This document shows, piece after piece, positions 21,318 through 32,241 of a stretch of DNA of 64,000 nucleotides. A program made the position numbers and the translations under genes. Below the pieces are notes generated by a model. It was given only the letters and a program-made list of their open reading frames with translations. It was not told where the DNA came from and did no database searches. Every line of letters begins with the position of its first letter. The first letter of the stretch is position 1. Source of the stretch: Diphasiastrum complanatum (Eukaryota; Streptophyta; Lycopodiopsida; Lycopodiales; Lycopodiaceae); assembly GCA_029204225.1 (NCBI GenBank), contig MU832140.1, forward strand, positions 1 through 64,000, given 5' to 3'.

Positions 21318-22061
21318 TGTTGGAGGGTTTGCGGATCCCAAGGCAATCCTAACCCTAGTTAATAAGTGAGAGGGATTTGGCACCCTGCGTGTGTAAGTCC
21401 AACCCAATGATCACATAGTTATTTGATTAATTAGAATGTTAATAAAAGGACTTTAGGCCTTTTTGCGAGACTTTTAATGTCGCAGGGCCTAAATGTCAAG
21501 TTAGTGAATAAAGTTGGGTTTCCCTCCAATTTTGATGGTTCCCACACTTTTTTAAATTTGAATAAAAAGAGAGGCAAGACTGGACCAATAGGATTCAGAG
21601 GCCAGGGTCCTCCTCTCTACTATAAAAAGGGACCAACTCGAGTTGCTCCTGATGTTCATTTCCTCATTTCAATAAAGCAGATTGGTTCTCTTTAGAAATG
21701 GATTAATGAATGTACTTGCTCTTCTTTTTTTTTCCTCCATTTCTCATGCTTCCTTTGTATTTGCTAATTGTTGGATTTGATCATTATTGGGATTGCTATT
21801 TCTTATGCTTTTTGTGAGAGAGAAAAGGAGAGAGAAAAGAGTAAGTTTCTATCATTGTTGTGGATTTAGGGTTAATGGAAGTAGGGTTAATGGATGTAGT
21901 GTTAATGGATGTTAGTGTTAGATCCTCCATTCATGTTGAAATTTGAACTATACTATCGCTCTCATGGGAACGAACCTCCGCGTGACAACTAACTCCGTCT
22001 CTTTGATGCTAGATTGACTAGATCTTGGATTCAGGTTAGGCAAGGAAAGAAACCCACTACA
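21318..22061 (+). mobile_element. Ty3 LTR, plus-strand copy (family A)
   Basis: This runs from TGTTGGAGGGTTTG to CCCACTACA and has TG...CA ends. A TATA box (CTACTATAAAAAGGG) lies near 21619 and AATAAAG near 21671, in the order expected of U3, R and U5. The same sequence lies inverted at 40689-41416 with a few substitutions, which fixes both ends. It is 744 bp long and is followed by an Asp-type primer site, so it is the 5' LTR of a plus-strand element. Confidence 0.9.
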
Positions 22062-22062
22062 A

Positions 22063-22082
22063 TTTTAGCGCCGATGCTAGGG
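22063..22082 (+). other. Primer-binding site, Asp-tRNA-like
   Basis: TTTTAGCGCCGATGCTAGGG follows the LTR end after one base. Plant Athila/Tat-type Ty3 elements use a site close to TTGGCGCCGTTGCCGGGG, complementary to Asp-tRNA; this copy differs at several positions. It groups this element with that branch rather than with the chromoviruses. Confidence 0.7.
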
Positions 22083-23274
22083 AGCTACGCCAATTTTTCA
22101 GTTTGCAGCATGTTTGGTTGATGGTTAGCTTGCATTAGGCATCTTGTCGTGGCATGAATAGTGTTAAATCTGCATTGTAGGGTTAGTTTGGGATTGATTT
22201 TGCTAGATTTGAGTGGATTTGCTTGTTTGAAATCTAATCTGATTATTAAACAGGGAAAGCTATTCAGATCACCAATCTTAAGATCCATTTGGATCTGAGA
22301 TATCAGAAAAAATAACAAAAACCGGTCAAATCTGCCAAGTTTGGTCAAAAAGAGGCAAAAAGAGGCATCAGAGTTCAGAACTTTTTACCCTCTTTCAGGA
22401 TACCTTCGCCGAGTTTCAGACACCTTCGATTTTGTTTACAGAACCTTCAGTTTGAAGGGCAAAGATTAATTCCTAGTAGATTTCCAGAAACATCAGAAAA
22501 ACCACCAAAAAAATACCAAAATTTATCAAAACCCTAAGAAATACAGAAAAAGAACCTTCGCCCGATCCACTGTGCTTAGATGTGATTCAGATCTATCTGC
22601 TGTCAGGTCGACGAAGAATAATACCAAAAATAGAAAGGTTTTCAGAGGATCAGTTGTCATAGTCATATTTTTGCCAAAAAAGTCACTTTTTTGCAAAATT
22701 ACCAGTTCTTGATCCTTCGCCAAAACCTTCGCTGAGTTTTTAGAGCATTCTATTTATAGAAAAATACTATTTTTGAGTTTGGCGAAGATTCATTTTGATC
22801 AGATCACAAAAAAAATCTGATTTTTACCCTCGCCAGATTACAAAAACTGTATTTTCTTGTGTCAGAAACCTTCGTCCGGTTGACCATAGTTTTATCTGTG
22901 TCAGATCTTCCATCTGAGAAGTCGACGAACGTTATTTCCCAAGAAATTGCCAGAAAAGTGTTTAGAGAATTTTTATCCCAAAATAGCACTGTTGAACCTT
23001 TGCCGAGACAACCTTCGCCAGTCCTATTTTTAGTTTCTGATTTTCCAGATCAAGGCTCTGTCAAAATTTGGATCAAATCTGATATATTCTAAATTGGACT
23101 CTGAGAGATTTATCATTTTTGAGAAGTATCGATTGATCGAATTTTGGGTAGTTTTTCATCATATAGAATCTGATTTTTGAAAAGTGGAATAGAGCTAGTA
23201 GATCTAATCTGAGATAGTTTTTTTGGAAAAATCTATATCCAATCTCATTATCAATTTGATCTAAATTTGTAAAG
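22083..23274 (+). other. Leader of the family A element with recurring AACCTTCGCC motif
   Basis: About 1.2 kb of untranslated leader. The word ACCTTCGCC or close variants occur near 22402, 22552, 22711, 22724, 22867 and 23011, often followed by GAG or CAG, with the complement GGCGAAG near 22781. The same word recurs in the untranslated gap at 44.6-44.9 kb of the related minus-strand element. No long frame is present. Confidence 0.6.
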
Positions 23275-23408
23275 ATGGTTGCCCCTGGAGCTGCTCCTAG
23301 AGGTGCTCCTCAGGAGGTCAATCCAATTATTGTTAGAAGAGCACCCCGATTGGATCTACCCACATATAATGGATTAACAGATCCAATGATAATTCAATAT
23401 AATTTTAA
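23275..23408 (+). pseudogene. Ty3 gag N-terminus, truncated
   Basis: ATG at 23275 starts MVAPGAAPRGAPQEVNPIIV followed by RRAPRLDLPTYNGLTDPM, the usual opening of a plant gypsy gag (a proline-rich lead and a P-x-Y-x-G motif). Homology ends at about 23408, after which the sequence switches to a minus-strand hAT-like remnant. This supplies the gag N-terminus missing from the other copies in the window. Confidence 0.7.
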
Positions 23409-23411
23409 GCT

Positions 23412-23655
23412 CCATGTCATCATGTAAATAAAAACCGTGAATGGATCCTTTTACTTTTGCATCAACAATCTCTATGTTAGTATTTACAATTAGCCCATCT
23501 GGCCTAGGCAATAGCTCCACCATCCTCTTGTACATGGAGTTAACAATGGAATGGGTGGCATTCAAGGATTCATTGTCATGCACATAGGTGTGCAACTTCC
23601 AGTAGAATCCACTTTTAAAGATATTACGTGCATGCTCCAATGTTGCTGCCAACAA
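23412..23655 (-). pseudogene. Possible hAT transposase C-terminal remnant
   Basis: The minus frame reads LAATLEHARNIFKSGFYW, then YVHDNESLNATHSIVNSMYK, VELLPRPDGLI and VDAKVKGSIHGFYL. Plant hAT transposases have a similar stretch just before the dimerisation domain: an A-x-x-L-N-P-x-F-Y motif, an acidic spacer, a helix ending in V-P and an F-x-x-A-x-G-x-F motif. The dimerisation domain itself is absent. This is pattern similarity only. Confidence 0.35.
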
Positions 23656-23860
23656 ATGACAAGCAATGAATTACTAGAATCTATAAGAGTTTCCAAAAAA
23701 CAAATCTTACAAAAAAAATTTATCTTACTTTGCACAGTATGGGATGATGAACATTGATGCCTCCTTGCTTGTGCGCCTGAAGAGCCTTCTGGATTTCCTC
23801 TCTTTATGCAACAGATGCTCAAAAAATGGAGATACAACAAAAATCTCCTTCGTGACTATA

Positions 23861-24397
23861 TGTCAGAAATAGGATGGATAAATTGCAGCAGAAACTCCTA
23901 TTTTCAATACATGACTATGCCTATCAAAAATTGAACAAAGCAGTAGTAATGAAAATCACATTCAATCTTTAGCAACTAACTTTGAAAATTCTAGATACTA
24001 ATTGATTACGTAGCCAAACATAAAATTTTGAATTCTCAGACAATTTCTATCAGTTACAAAAACAATACAGAGATGCATGCATTCTGACATATACTGAACG
24101 CAATAAGAAGATAGTATTGATTCAGAAAAACAAAATCAGATGCTAATGAGCGCAAAACAATAGCGGATAGAAATCGCACCTCTAAGTTGTCTCTGAGTAA
24201 TTGAGAATAAGTTTGCTAATAAACAGCTTTGCTGATAAGCGATAGCACAATAGCAACTCTAAAATAAATCTCTAAAAGAATGAGCTAGAATGCTCAAGAG
24301 AGTTCAAGCTTGAAAGCTTGATAGAGAGCTAACTACAATACTTTCTGATTGTGAATGATTAGCTTGATAAGAGCGCAGGAAGCGTCATGTAATAAAA
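23861..24397 (-). mobile_element. Copia 3' LTR, truncated on the U3 side
   Basis: 537 bp matching 25331-25856 in direct orientation at high identity (AATTGCAGCAGAA, CATGACTATGCCTATCAAAAATTG, GCTTTGCTGATAAGC). It lies on the 3' side of a minus-strand copia fragment. The U3 part with the TATA box is missing: the LTR sequence ends at 24397, directly against integrase sequence. Confidence 0.85.
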
Positions 24398-25110
24398 CTC
24401 ACATCTGACCTCAGTGCTTTGATTCGTTTGCCAGTTTGATTCTCAACATGCTCTTTGAATTGTCTAAATTTGACAAAAGCCTCTGATTTCTATTTAATGA
24501 AATAAACAACTGTTCTTCTGGAGAATTCGTCAATAAAAGTAATGAAATACTATGCATCTAGCAATGAGGGAGTTTGCATAGGTCCACGTATATCTGTATG
24601 AACAACATCTAACAAATCTTTGCTACATGCCTATGGTTTGATCTAAAAGGAATCCTAGTCTGCTTTCCAAGGATGCAGCTATGATAGATAGGGAGATCGA
24701 CCTTACCAGAAGGATAGTCAAGATCAATAACCATGGATTGTCTAGACATGTTCAAAACATATGTATAATTTAAGTGTCCTAAGCGATGATGCCATAAGAA
24801 TGCTTTATTATCTAGAACAAAGGTTTTCAAGACTTGACTAGACTCAGAATAACAATGTGCCAATCTATATAAATAACTCTGCCTCTTGCCAAGTGAAAGG
24901 ATCTTATTACTCCTATCAATAATTTTGCATTGACCAGATTTGAATTCTACCTTATGACCTAGATCTGTAATTCTACTTACTGATAACAGATTTGTAGAGA
25001 ATTTAGAAACATATAAGACCTTTGATAGTAATTTGAATTGATCATGCTGAAATCGCAATCTTATAATACCTTCACCTAAGATGTAGTAATGCCAACAACA
25101 GGAAATCAAT
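24398..25110 (-). pseudogene. Copia GAG-pre-integrase and integrase start, deleted element
   Basis: From 25110 downward, the fragment holds the end of the protease-to-integrase linker (VLYVSKFSTNLLSVSRI, LGHKVEFKSGQCKI), the GAG-pre-integrase finger (LWHHRLGHLN, SCILGKQTRIPF), then after a frameshift near 24609 the integrase start (LLDVVHTDIRGPM with the first catalytic Asp, FITFIDEFSRRTVVYF with stops, HVENQTGKRIKALRSD with the second Asp). It stops at the 3' LTR at 24397. The rest of integrase, RT and RNase H are gone, so only about 0.9 kb of interior survives. Confidence 0.85.
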
Positions 25111-25330
25111 TCTCTGATATTGAAAGGTCGAACGAACTGAAGAGTTTGATATCAATTTGATATTGTGAAACATATCAGGTATTAGAGCTTTCGCTCTTAT
25201 ATCCAAATAGTATTAGGCCCTGATAAAAATCACAAGTTTGATACCGTGATGATTCAGATAAAGAAGTAGTGATCTAGCACTGATACTATGGAAGAATGTT
25301 CTGATACCATATAGGTACGCTCTAATACCA

Positions 25331-26020
25331 TGTCAAAAATAGGATGAATAAATTGCAGCAGAAGCTCCTACTTCCAATGCATGACTATGCCTATCAAAAA
25401 TTGAACAAAGCAGTAGTGATGAAAATCATGTTCGATCTTTAGCAACTAACTTTGAAAATCCTAGATACTAAGTGAACATAAAGTATTGAATTCTCAGACA
25501 ATTTCTATCAGTTACAAAAGCAATACAGAGATGCATGCATTTTGACATATACTGAATGCAATAAGAAGATAGTATTGATTCAGAAAAACAAAATCAGATG
25601 CTAATGAGTGCAAAACAATAGCTGATAGAAACCGCACACTCTAAGCTGTCTCTAAGTAACTAAGAATAAGTCTGATAATAAGCAGCTTTGCTGATAAGCA
25701 GTAGCGCAATAGCAACTCTAATATAAATCTCTAAAAGACTGATCTAGAATGCTCAAGAGAGTTCAAGCTCGAAAGCTTGATAGAGAGCTAACTACAATAC
25801 TTTTTTATTGTTAATGATCTGCTTGATAAGAGTGCAGGAAATGACATGTAATAACACTCAGCCCCTTCAAAATTCGCAATGTTGATGCGTCGCTTCATAA
25901 CTTCTTCACTTAATGATTGAGAAAAAGTATGAATATGAACAGCTATATATACTAAGCAATTAGGTCGTCAAATGCAATTGCCAGTTGGCTAGTGTCCGTT
26001 GGCATTCATCCATGTTAACA
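25331..26020 (-). mobile_element. Copia 5' LTR with TATA box and primer site
   Basis: On the minus strand the LTR runs from TGTTAACATGG (26020) to TTTTTGACA (25331) and is followed at 25330 by TGGTATTAGAGC, a variant Met-tRNA primer site. A TATA box (AGTATATATAGC) lies near 25955. The 3' two-thirds match the truncated partner at 23861-24397. No 5-bp target duplication is visible around the pair, consistent with later rearrangement. Confidence 0.8.
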
Positions 26021-26229
26021 GATTCCAGAGAATCCCTAGATGCCGAGCCAAGCCGAAAACACAGAATACCTCTCACCCATGACCGAGGAGGTCTCAGAAG
26101 GAGGAGAGCAGAAGAAGCTGAGAGTCGAGCATGAGAGCCGAGAAATTACTAGCTAGGATGATAGTGAAATATCTATGTGAGCTTACATGGTGTATCTCAG
26201 AGAAGGAACGACCATGTAGGAGCTAGTCA

Positions 26230-26950
26230 TATTTCCTAGGCTTTGTAAATAAATGTAGACCCCCCTTAAATTAGTTAGAGTGAGCCACCTTTTGATGTCG
26301 GACCTTTAGTGGAAGGGCAAATTCCACATGTAATTTCTAATTTGGTGAAATTACCACTTGGGCTCCACATGGGCAGCCTTCTTGCTTATTTAAGGGCTCC
26401 CCTCTCTTTGAGGGAGCTTTGAATGTATTGTCAAGTTCTCTTGAGCAAATAAAGAAGATCCTCCACGATTTCCTGATAATTGCTAAGCTCCTTGTTCATG
26501 GCAATGTTCTTGAGTGAAGTTTCTATGAGCATGCTTGATTTCCTTGCATTGTGGATTAACTAGTTTCTTTCTTTCTTGTTTCTTTCTTAGTTGTGAATTA
26601 GGATTCATTTCTTGTTTGTGGAATAAGGTAGGAATCAGCACTCAAGTAAACTAAACAGACTGGAATAGTGGTGTAGATCTTGCATACTTTCTTACATTCC
26701 AGTTCTTGATTGTTCTTGAGCAATCTAGGCATCAAGAAATGAGTGTTTCTTGATTCTTAGACTGTTAAAATGTTGCTAGGAATCTAGTTACTTGTTTCTT
26801 GGTCCTTGTTTCAGTAGTTAATCTTGTTCTTGATCGCTTTCTAATTTAGTAGATAGTGGTAGGGGATTGCTCACTGTTTCAGAACGTTGATCTTCTTGAG
26901 CTATGTCTGGTTACATGGCTGGTTAATGCATGTAGCTGAGTATTGGATCC
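26230..26950 (+). mobile_element. Probable LTR of the tandem-repeat Ty3 element
   Basis: Candidate start is TGTAGACCCCCCTTAAATTAG near 26253. TATTTAAGGGC lies near 26388, followed by an inverted repeat (AGGGCTCCCC...GAGGGAGCTT), and AATAAAG lies near 26447. That is the U3-R-U5 order on the plus strand, upstream of the gag at 29.2 kb. TTGGATCCGTGACTCCC near 26944 could be a decayed Asp-type primer site. No second copy was found, so the ends are unproven. Confidence 0.4.
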
Positions 26951-27360
26951 GTGACTCCCACTGACAGGCTGGGAAATACACACTGCAACTTGAGTAACAC
27001 TTCTGTTTAGTAGCTGTTCTAATAAGAAGAAGATCCGTAAGAACTGTAACTACAGAAGAAAGAACGAAAAAGTAAAGAAACACAAAGAACCGTGTTCACA
27101 GATTTAGAGAATCTGTGAACATTTGGAGCCATTCCGCAGCTACACAGACATTAAACCACCCCAAACCATTCCGATCTGTGCAGCAAAACCATTGCTCTCA
27201 GGACTTCCACACCTCCATTACAGAGCTCACCACTTTCGTCCTGACTAACGCGAAGCTTAGTTCTCAACCGATGCTTCACACTCGTTCCCAAGTTGAGCCA
27301 CGACTCTTGTCTGGACCGGACTGCTACACATCAACTCTCGACTGAGCCACTACAGAACAA

Positions 27361-28200
27361 TCCTGCCATGTCTTGAGTTACATCTCAACTGACGCATTTG
27401 CTCACGTCTTGACCAACGCTTTTGAGTCAGATCTCGACCGACAACCTCACGTCATATCTCGACCGACAGCTTCCGTTACAATCTCAATCGACGCATTTGC
27501 TCACGTCTTGACCGATGCTTTGAGTCAAATCTCGACCGATGACCTCACGTCAGATCGCGACCGACAGCTTCCATTACAATCTCAACCGATGCATTTGCTC
27601 ACATCTCGACCAACACTTTGAGTTAGATCTTGACCGATGACCTCACGTCAGATCTCGACCGACAGCTTCCGTTACAATCTCAACCGACGCATTTGCTCAC
27701 GTCTTGACCAACACTTTTGAGTCAGATCTCGACCAACGACCTCGCGTCATATCTCGAACGACAGCTTCCGTTACAATCTCAACCGTCGCATTTGCTCACG
27801 TCTCGACCGACGCTTTGAGTTAGATCTCGACTGACGACCTCGCGTCAGATCTTGACCGACAGCTTCAGTTACATCTCAACCGACGCATTTGCTCACATCT
27901 TGACCGACACTTCGTGTCAAATCTAGACCGATAGTTTCCGTTCCAATCTCGACCGGCGCTTCATGTCACATCTCAACCGATGACCTCGTATCAGATCTCG
28001 ACCGGCGCTTTGCATCAAATCTCAACCGACGTCCTCACGTCAGAACTCAACCGATGACCTCGTGTCAGAACTCAATTGACGACCTCGCGTCAGTTCTCGA
28101 CAAACGACCTCGTGTCAGAACTCGATCGACAACCTCGCGTCAGTTCTCAACTGACACCCTCGCGTCAGTTCTCGACCGACGAATGATCTCAGATCTCAAC
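27361..28200 (+). repeat. Tandem array: 98-bp higher-order repeat of 25-bp subunits
   Basis: The word GCATTTGCTCAC occurs at 27394, 27493, 27591, 27689, 27788 and 27885, giving a period of 97-99 bp. Each 98-bp unit holds four ~24-25-bp subunits sharing a core of TCTCGACCGACG. From about 27900 to 28200 the order breaks down into a simpler ~25-bp array (CTCGCGTCAGTTCTCGACCGACGAC). It lies in the leader between the putative LTR and gag. Confidence 0.9.
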
Positions 28201-28540
28201 CGACCCTTGAACCATTCAGACCATAATCAAACACACTACAATCATTGCAAACACCTTCCAACCATAACAATCACATTGCAACATAGTGACCACTCTGCAC
28301 CGTGAGAACTGCATTGAGCCGTAGGGAATACATCCAACAAAACCCCCATTGCTTCACTCTTTGCACCGCAGCCATCGTCAACAACAGCACCACAGCTATC
28401 ATAACAACCGCAAACACACAACTTCCACAATTGCACCGTCGGAACCGCAATCACATACCTTATATCTTCCAACGATAGCAACCGTATCGCAACTATCGCA
28501 CCACCCGTTTTTACCCATAGGAATAGTCATCCATCATAAC
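28201..28540. other. CA-rich leader sequence between arrays
   Basis: Low-complexity sequence rich in CAACCGCA and CACCGCAG words, with no open frame of interest. It probably contains further decayed repeat units. Confidence 0.4.
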
Positions 28541-28740
28541 CCATAGGCACTGTAATCTACCGTACCGTACGGATCGTGACCACCACAAACCACACTCATC
28601 CTTCGCAAACCGTTCAGACCACAATACACCGCAATTGCCCACAAACCATCGCAACCCATAGGGACCGCAATCCATCGCAAACTGTACGGACCGTAATCCA
28701 TCACAAACTGTACGGACTGCAAACCATCCCCACCCACTGC
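28541..28740 (+). repeat. 26-bp degenerate tandem repeat
   Basis: At least three consecutive 26-bp units can be aligned from about 28645: CATCGCAACCCATAGGGACC, CATCGCAAACTGTACGGACC and CATCACAAACTGTACGGACT, each followed by GYAAWC. More diverged units lie on the 5' side (ACCGTACGGATCGTGACC, ACCGTTCAGACCACAAT). Confidence 0.7.
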
Positions 28741-28880
28741 AATCCAATCATCTCCATTCTCACACCGTAGAAATAGCAACAACGCTCACACACATTCAAC
28801 CACATCCATCGTTCAGCCATAGTGGCCTTAGTCACCTCCAACCTGAGCGTCTTCACACCACAATCAACAATAACACCCAC

Positions 28881-29135
28881 ATTCAATCGTTCCACCGCAT
28901 TCATACGTATCAACCGCCAACTGGTCGATTTGCACTCGCATCAACCGTGGACCCGTAGCAACCGCATTCAATCGTTCCACTGCATTCATACGTATCAACC
29001 GCCAACTGGTCAATTTGCACTTGCATCAACCGTGGACCCGTAGCAACCGCATTCACTCGTTCCACCACATTCAACCGTATCAACCACCACTGGCATTGCA
29101 CTCGCATCAACCGCATTCCAACACCCGTATCCACC
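28881..29135 (+). repeat. 85-bp tandem repeat, three copies
   Basis: ATTCAATCGTTCCACYGC begins at 28881 and 28966, and ATTCACTCGTTCCACCAC at 29051, an exact 85-bp period. The first two copies are nearly identical (CATACGTATCAACCGCCAAC, TGCATCAACCGTGGACCCGTAG); the third is diverged. It directly precedes the gag start at 29189. Confidence 0.9.
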
Positions 29136-29188
29136 ATAACAACAGTCCAAGAGCCTATTTCACAATCCTACGGTATTGTACAAGTTGT

Positions 29189-30506
29189 TATGGATCGTCC
29201 TTACGATCCGAATTCTATGGAGAACTATCCACCAGAGATGGTCTTCCCATCCACCAAACAAGCTGAGTCTATGCTCATAATTTGGTTCCTCGTTGGACTC
29301 CCACGATGGATAAGATGTGAACTTCATTCTAATGATGAATATACATCATTGAAACAAGCCATGTCTGATGCCATTCGAGAGGAAGATGAGGGCTCTGATG
29401 TCGATGAACCATGTGAACGGAGAGCACATCGTGCTGTCCAAGAAGCTCGACCAAACAACGAAACTCGAGAACAGTTGTGGAAAACACAGATGGAGTTGCT
29501 TAACCAGCAACACCAACAACAAATGGAGAAACTCACGAAAGAGTTTCAAAACACTCTTAAGTCTATCCAGAGTTTGATGTTGGGTCAGTTACCCACTAGC
29601 CAAATCCACCATAGATGAGAGAACATGTGGTGCCCTCACTATCGAGGTGCACACACTGGCAATGAGTGCACTTCATACCAACCAGTCCCAGATACTTCCT
29701 TGATCAAATGAAACATCTACGACTTTATGGGACATACCTCTCTTTATTGCTATTATAACCCGAGGAACCAGCCTCACAACCAGTCAGGAGGACATACTCA
29801 ACCTCCTCGACAACCGTTTGTTTCACAAAACCAACACACGCACTACCAACCACGAAACAACCAAGTCCATATACAAGAGTTGCCCAGACAACCTAGACAT
29901 GAATCTCAACAACAACTGGCGCTCTTAGGACCACCTCCAAGAGGACAACCAGATCTAGGACCACCAAAACATAGAAATCCTTGAGAGTCTACACAAACAC
30001 ATCTTGTTGAAAACTCCTACGATCAGTCCTATCATCAAGATACAACACTTCCATCTGTTAGCTCTCAACATTATCAAACCGACAACTCATGCTCATGCAA
30101 ACGAGATGAGTATTCAACACCACCAGAAAATCCAGCACAGCTAGCCATCCAAGATGGTTATGCTATTGCCACAGGCCCAATGAGCAACCGCTGTTTTATT
30201 TGTGGTGAAACGGGAGATTTCATGGCTGACTATAAAGTTAAAAACCAATACTATGAGGAATGTCCCAACTGTGTCCGTAAACATAGTTTCAAGGATTGTC
30301 CTAAACAACCTAACAAAATTCTTTCAGCATGTCATATCTCATCCGAACCTGTTAGAGTTCTCACTAGAGCACAACGCCAACAACAAGAACAGCATCAAAA
30401 TAATGTCAAATCAACTGACCCCCAGGGAAGCCACTTGATGGCTTCCACATTACCAAAAGATTACCTAGACCCAAAAGTGGAACAACAGCAATACAATGAG
30501 TTTTGA
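29189..30506 (+). pseudogene. Gag of a Ty3 element related to the four-knuckle family
   Basis: From ATG at 29190 the frame reads MDRPYDPNSMENYPPEMV, then joins the gag homology at MLIIWFLVGLPRWIRCEL and SLKQAMSDAIREEDEGSD, so the capsid N-terminus has been lost. A Gln-rich helix follows (QQHQQQMEKLTKEF), then stops near 29618, 29709 and 29982. Cys clusters include CPHYRGAHTGNEC (first knuckle, one Cys changed), CFICGETGDFMADY (last ligand changed) and CPNCVRKHSFKDC (intact CX2CX3HX4C). The frame ends at 30506. The layout of several knuckles separated by a Gln/Pro-rich spacer matches the copies at 13.6 and 49 kb. Confidence 0.8.
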
Positions 30507-30755
30507 GATGAGTTTTTGCGAGAGGAAGAACATACAGAAAGTCTGTTATCAACTCATATCCCTGAAAAGTAGCAATCCCTACAAGGACTTGAAGTATTTT
30601 TTGACCTCCTGCAAACTCAACTCACCATGCCATTTCATACCGCAATAAAATCCTTCATTGGGCTTCAACGTTATATCCCACAAAATTTCTAGCTGCCTAC
30701 TATTCTTGATAAACAGCGAAAAACAGAAGAGATTTTTGAAATTCCCCAGAAACCT

Positions 30756-31551
30756 ATGAATCTGTTGAATATAGGTGTTGCTAAGGGGACTAGCATCACC
30801 CTACCTTTGTCCTATAAAGACTATTTTGTAGTATCTGCTATCCTAGATAGCGGATCAGACATTAATATAATGGCTTTGTCATTGGCCTTTAAGTCATGGG
30901 GCTTCCATACCCTCAATCAACCACGATATAAACTTCGCATGGCTGATCAACGAGTTACTGACCTTGCTGGTCATTTATCAAATATAAAAGTTCGCATAGC
31001 AAGTGTCAAATTTGTGATAGATTGTGTCATCTTAGATTTACCAAAAGATAACAATACATATAAACTCCTTCTTGGTACACCCTGGCTCCAGATGGCAGGT
31101 GTTGTCCAAGACTAGAAGCATAGCAAAATTACCTTTGGTAACCATGATAAACGAGTCACGATTGACTCAACAGGCCATGTCAAGCCCGCCAAGGTATACG
31201 ATGATTATAATCCACAACATATGATGAATCAGATAGCGTTCCGATCCAGCCAAAAGGTCACTATACAAGATCCACAAACATAATCAATTGGGGTCATACA
31301 CTAGCCACTATGGATTGTATTGATTCCAATTGATGGCATATCGAAACTGCTGCAGCAGATGTGGATATTCTCCCATCCTCTATAGACATTGACACACCCA
31401 TCATCCCACTTATGATGATTGATCCGATTCCTATAGCGTGGTGCCCAAGAGAACCTAGTGTCTCTACAGCCGATGTTTCGGAAGATATTCTTTCCATGGA
31501 TGATATCTAGATGCACAACCTTATCCGCCAAAATCAATTCCTAATAAGATA
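30756..31551 (+). pseudogene. Ty3 protease region
   Basis: Frame MNLLNIGVAKGTSITLPLS leads to the retropepsin core AILDSGSDINIMALS (D-S-G intact, ~30840-30885), the flap region (YKLRMADQRVTDL) and the closing LLLGTPWLQMAG. A TAG at 31113 breaks the frame, after which the linker continues (KITFGNHDKRVTIDS). The protease would cleave the element's own polyprotein. Between 31115 and 31551 more stops occur. Confidence 0.85.
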
Positions 31552-32241
31552 ATGACACCAGGACCGTTGGCTCACGCCCAACTGACATCCAAGGTACCCA
31601 ACACACAAACACACAAACCCAAATCCAAAGTATATACATGGGATGTGTATCCCGATGAAGTCTGGGATACAATCGACGACAATATGATAAGTGAGGCACC
31701 AACACCGCCCACTCAAAAACCACAAAAACCTCGGTTACAAAAACCTAAAGTTATTGATACAAAATTAACCGAGCATCAAAAACAGATGTGTGAGAAGCTT
31801 AAACAGCCGATCAAGCCCTTATCAAAAGGGATAGAAACCAAACAATCTGACCAAGCTTCTACATCCGGTAGTGAATCATCTCAGATGATTCCCAAAGTTC
31901 TCGAACCTTTTGTCGACCCACCTCTTGGTCTTCCACAGAAGTTCAAAGACTTTACACTGGATGACGTTGTTATCCAGTTACCACATCCACATCGGGAACC
32001 TACACCAAGTTCCAATTCCTTTGAAGGACCTTCTAAGACAATTCCACTAAACCTTAAAGATCCTGACGAGGAGATAGATCGAATAGTTCATGTTGGTGCA
32101 CATTTGTCATCAACCCAACTTTCTGATCTGGAAAATTTACTTCGCAAATACAAGGATGTATTTGCAAGGAATTATACAGAAATGAAAGAAATCCCACCTG
32201 AAATAGTCATCCATAGGATTCCTTTAGAAGACAATGCTTAG
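31552..32241 (+). pseudogene. Ty3 pol linker between protease and RT
   Basis: A 229-residue open stretch with Pro/Lys-rich sequence (KPQKPRLQKPKVIDTK), then PLGLPQKFKDFTLDDVVIQL, PHPHREP and LENLLRKYKDVFARNYTEMK, the helix that precedes RT in Ty3 elements (LL.KYKDVFA). It ends in an in-frame TAG before PIRAKPYRSN. The DVV-box linker is shared with the copy at 14.9 kb and looks like a lineage-specific feature. Confidence 0.8.

Noticed and set aside
23861-26020. 5-bp target duplication around the copia LTR pair
   Set aside because: Flanks CTATA and GATTC do not match, so an intact insertion cannot be claimed.
27361-28200. CRISPR-like array
   Set aside because: Units are contiguous and subunits degenerate together, without unique spacers. 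This is a plain tandem array in eukaryotic DNA.
28511-28782. Overlapping minus-strand frames rich in Gly, Cys, Trp and Tyr
   Set aside because: They are translations of the 26-bp tandem repeat and repeat the same few residues. Not genes.
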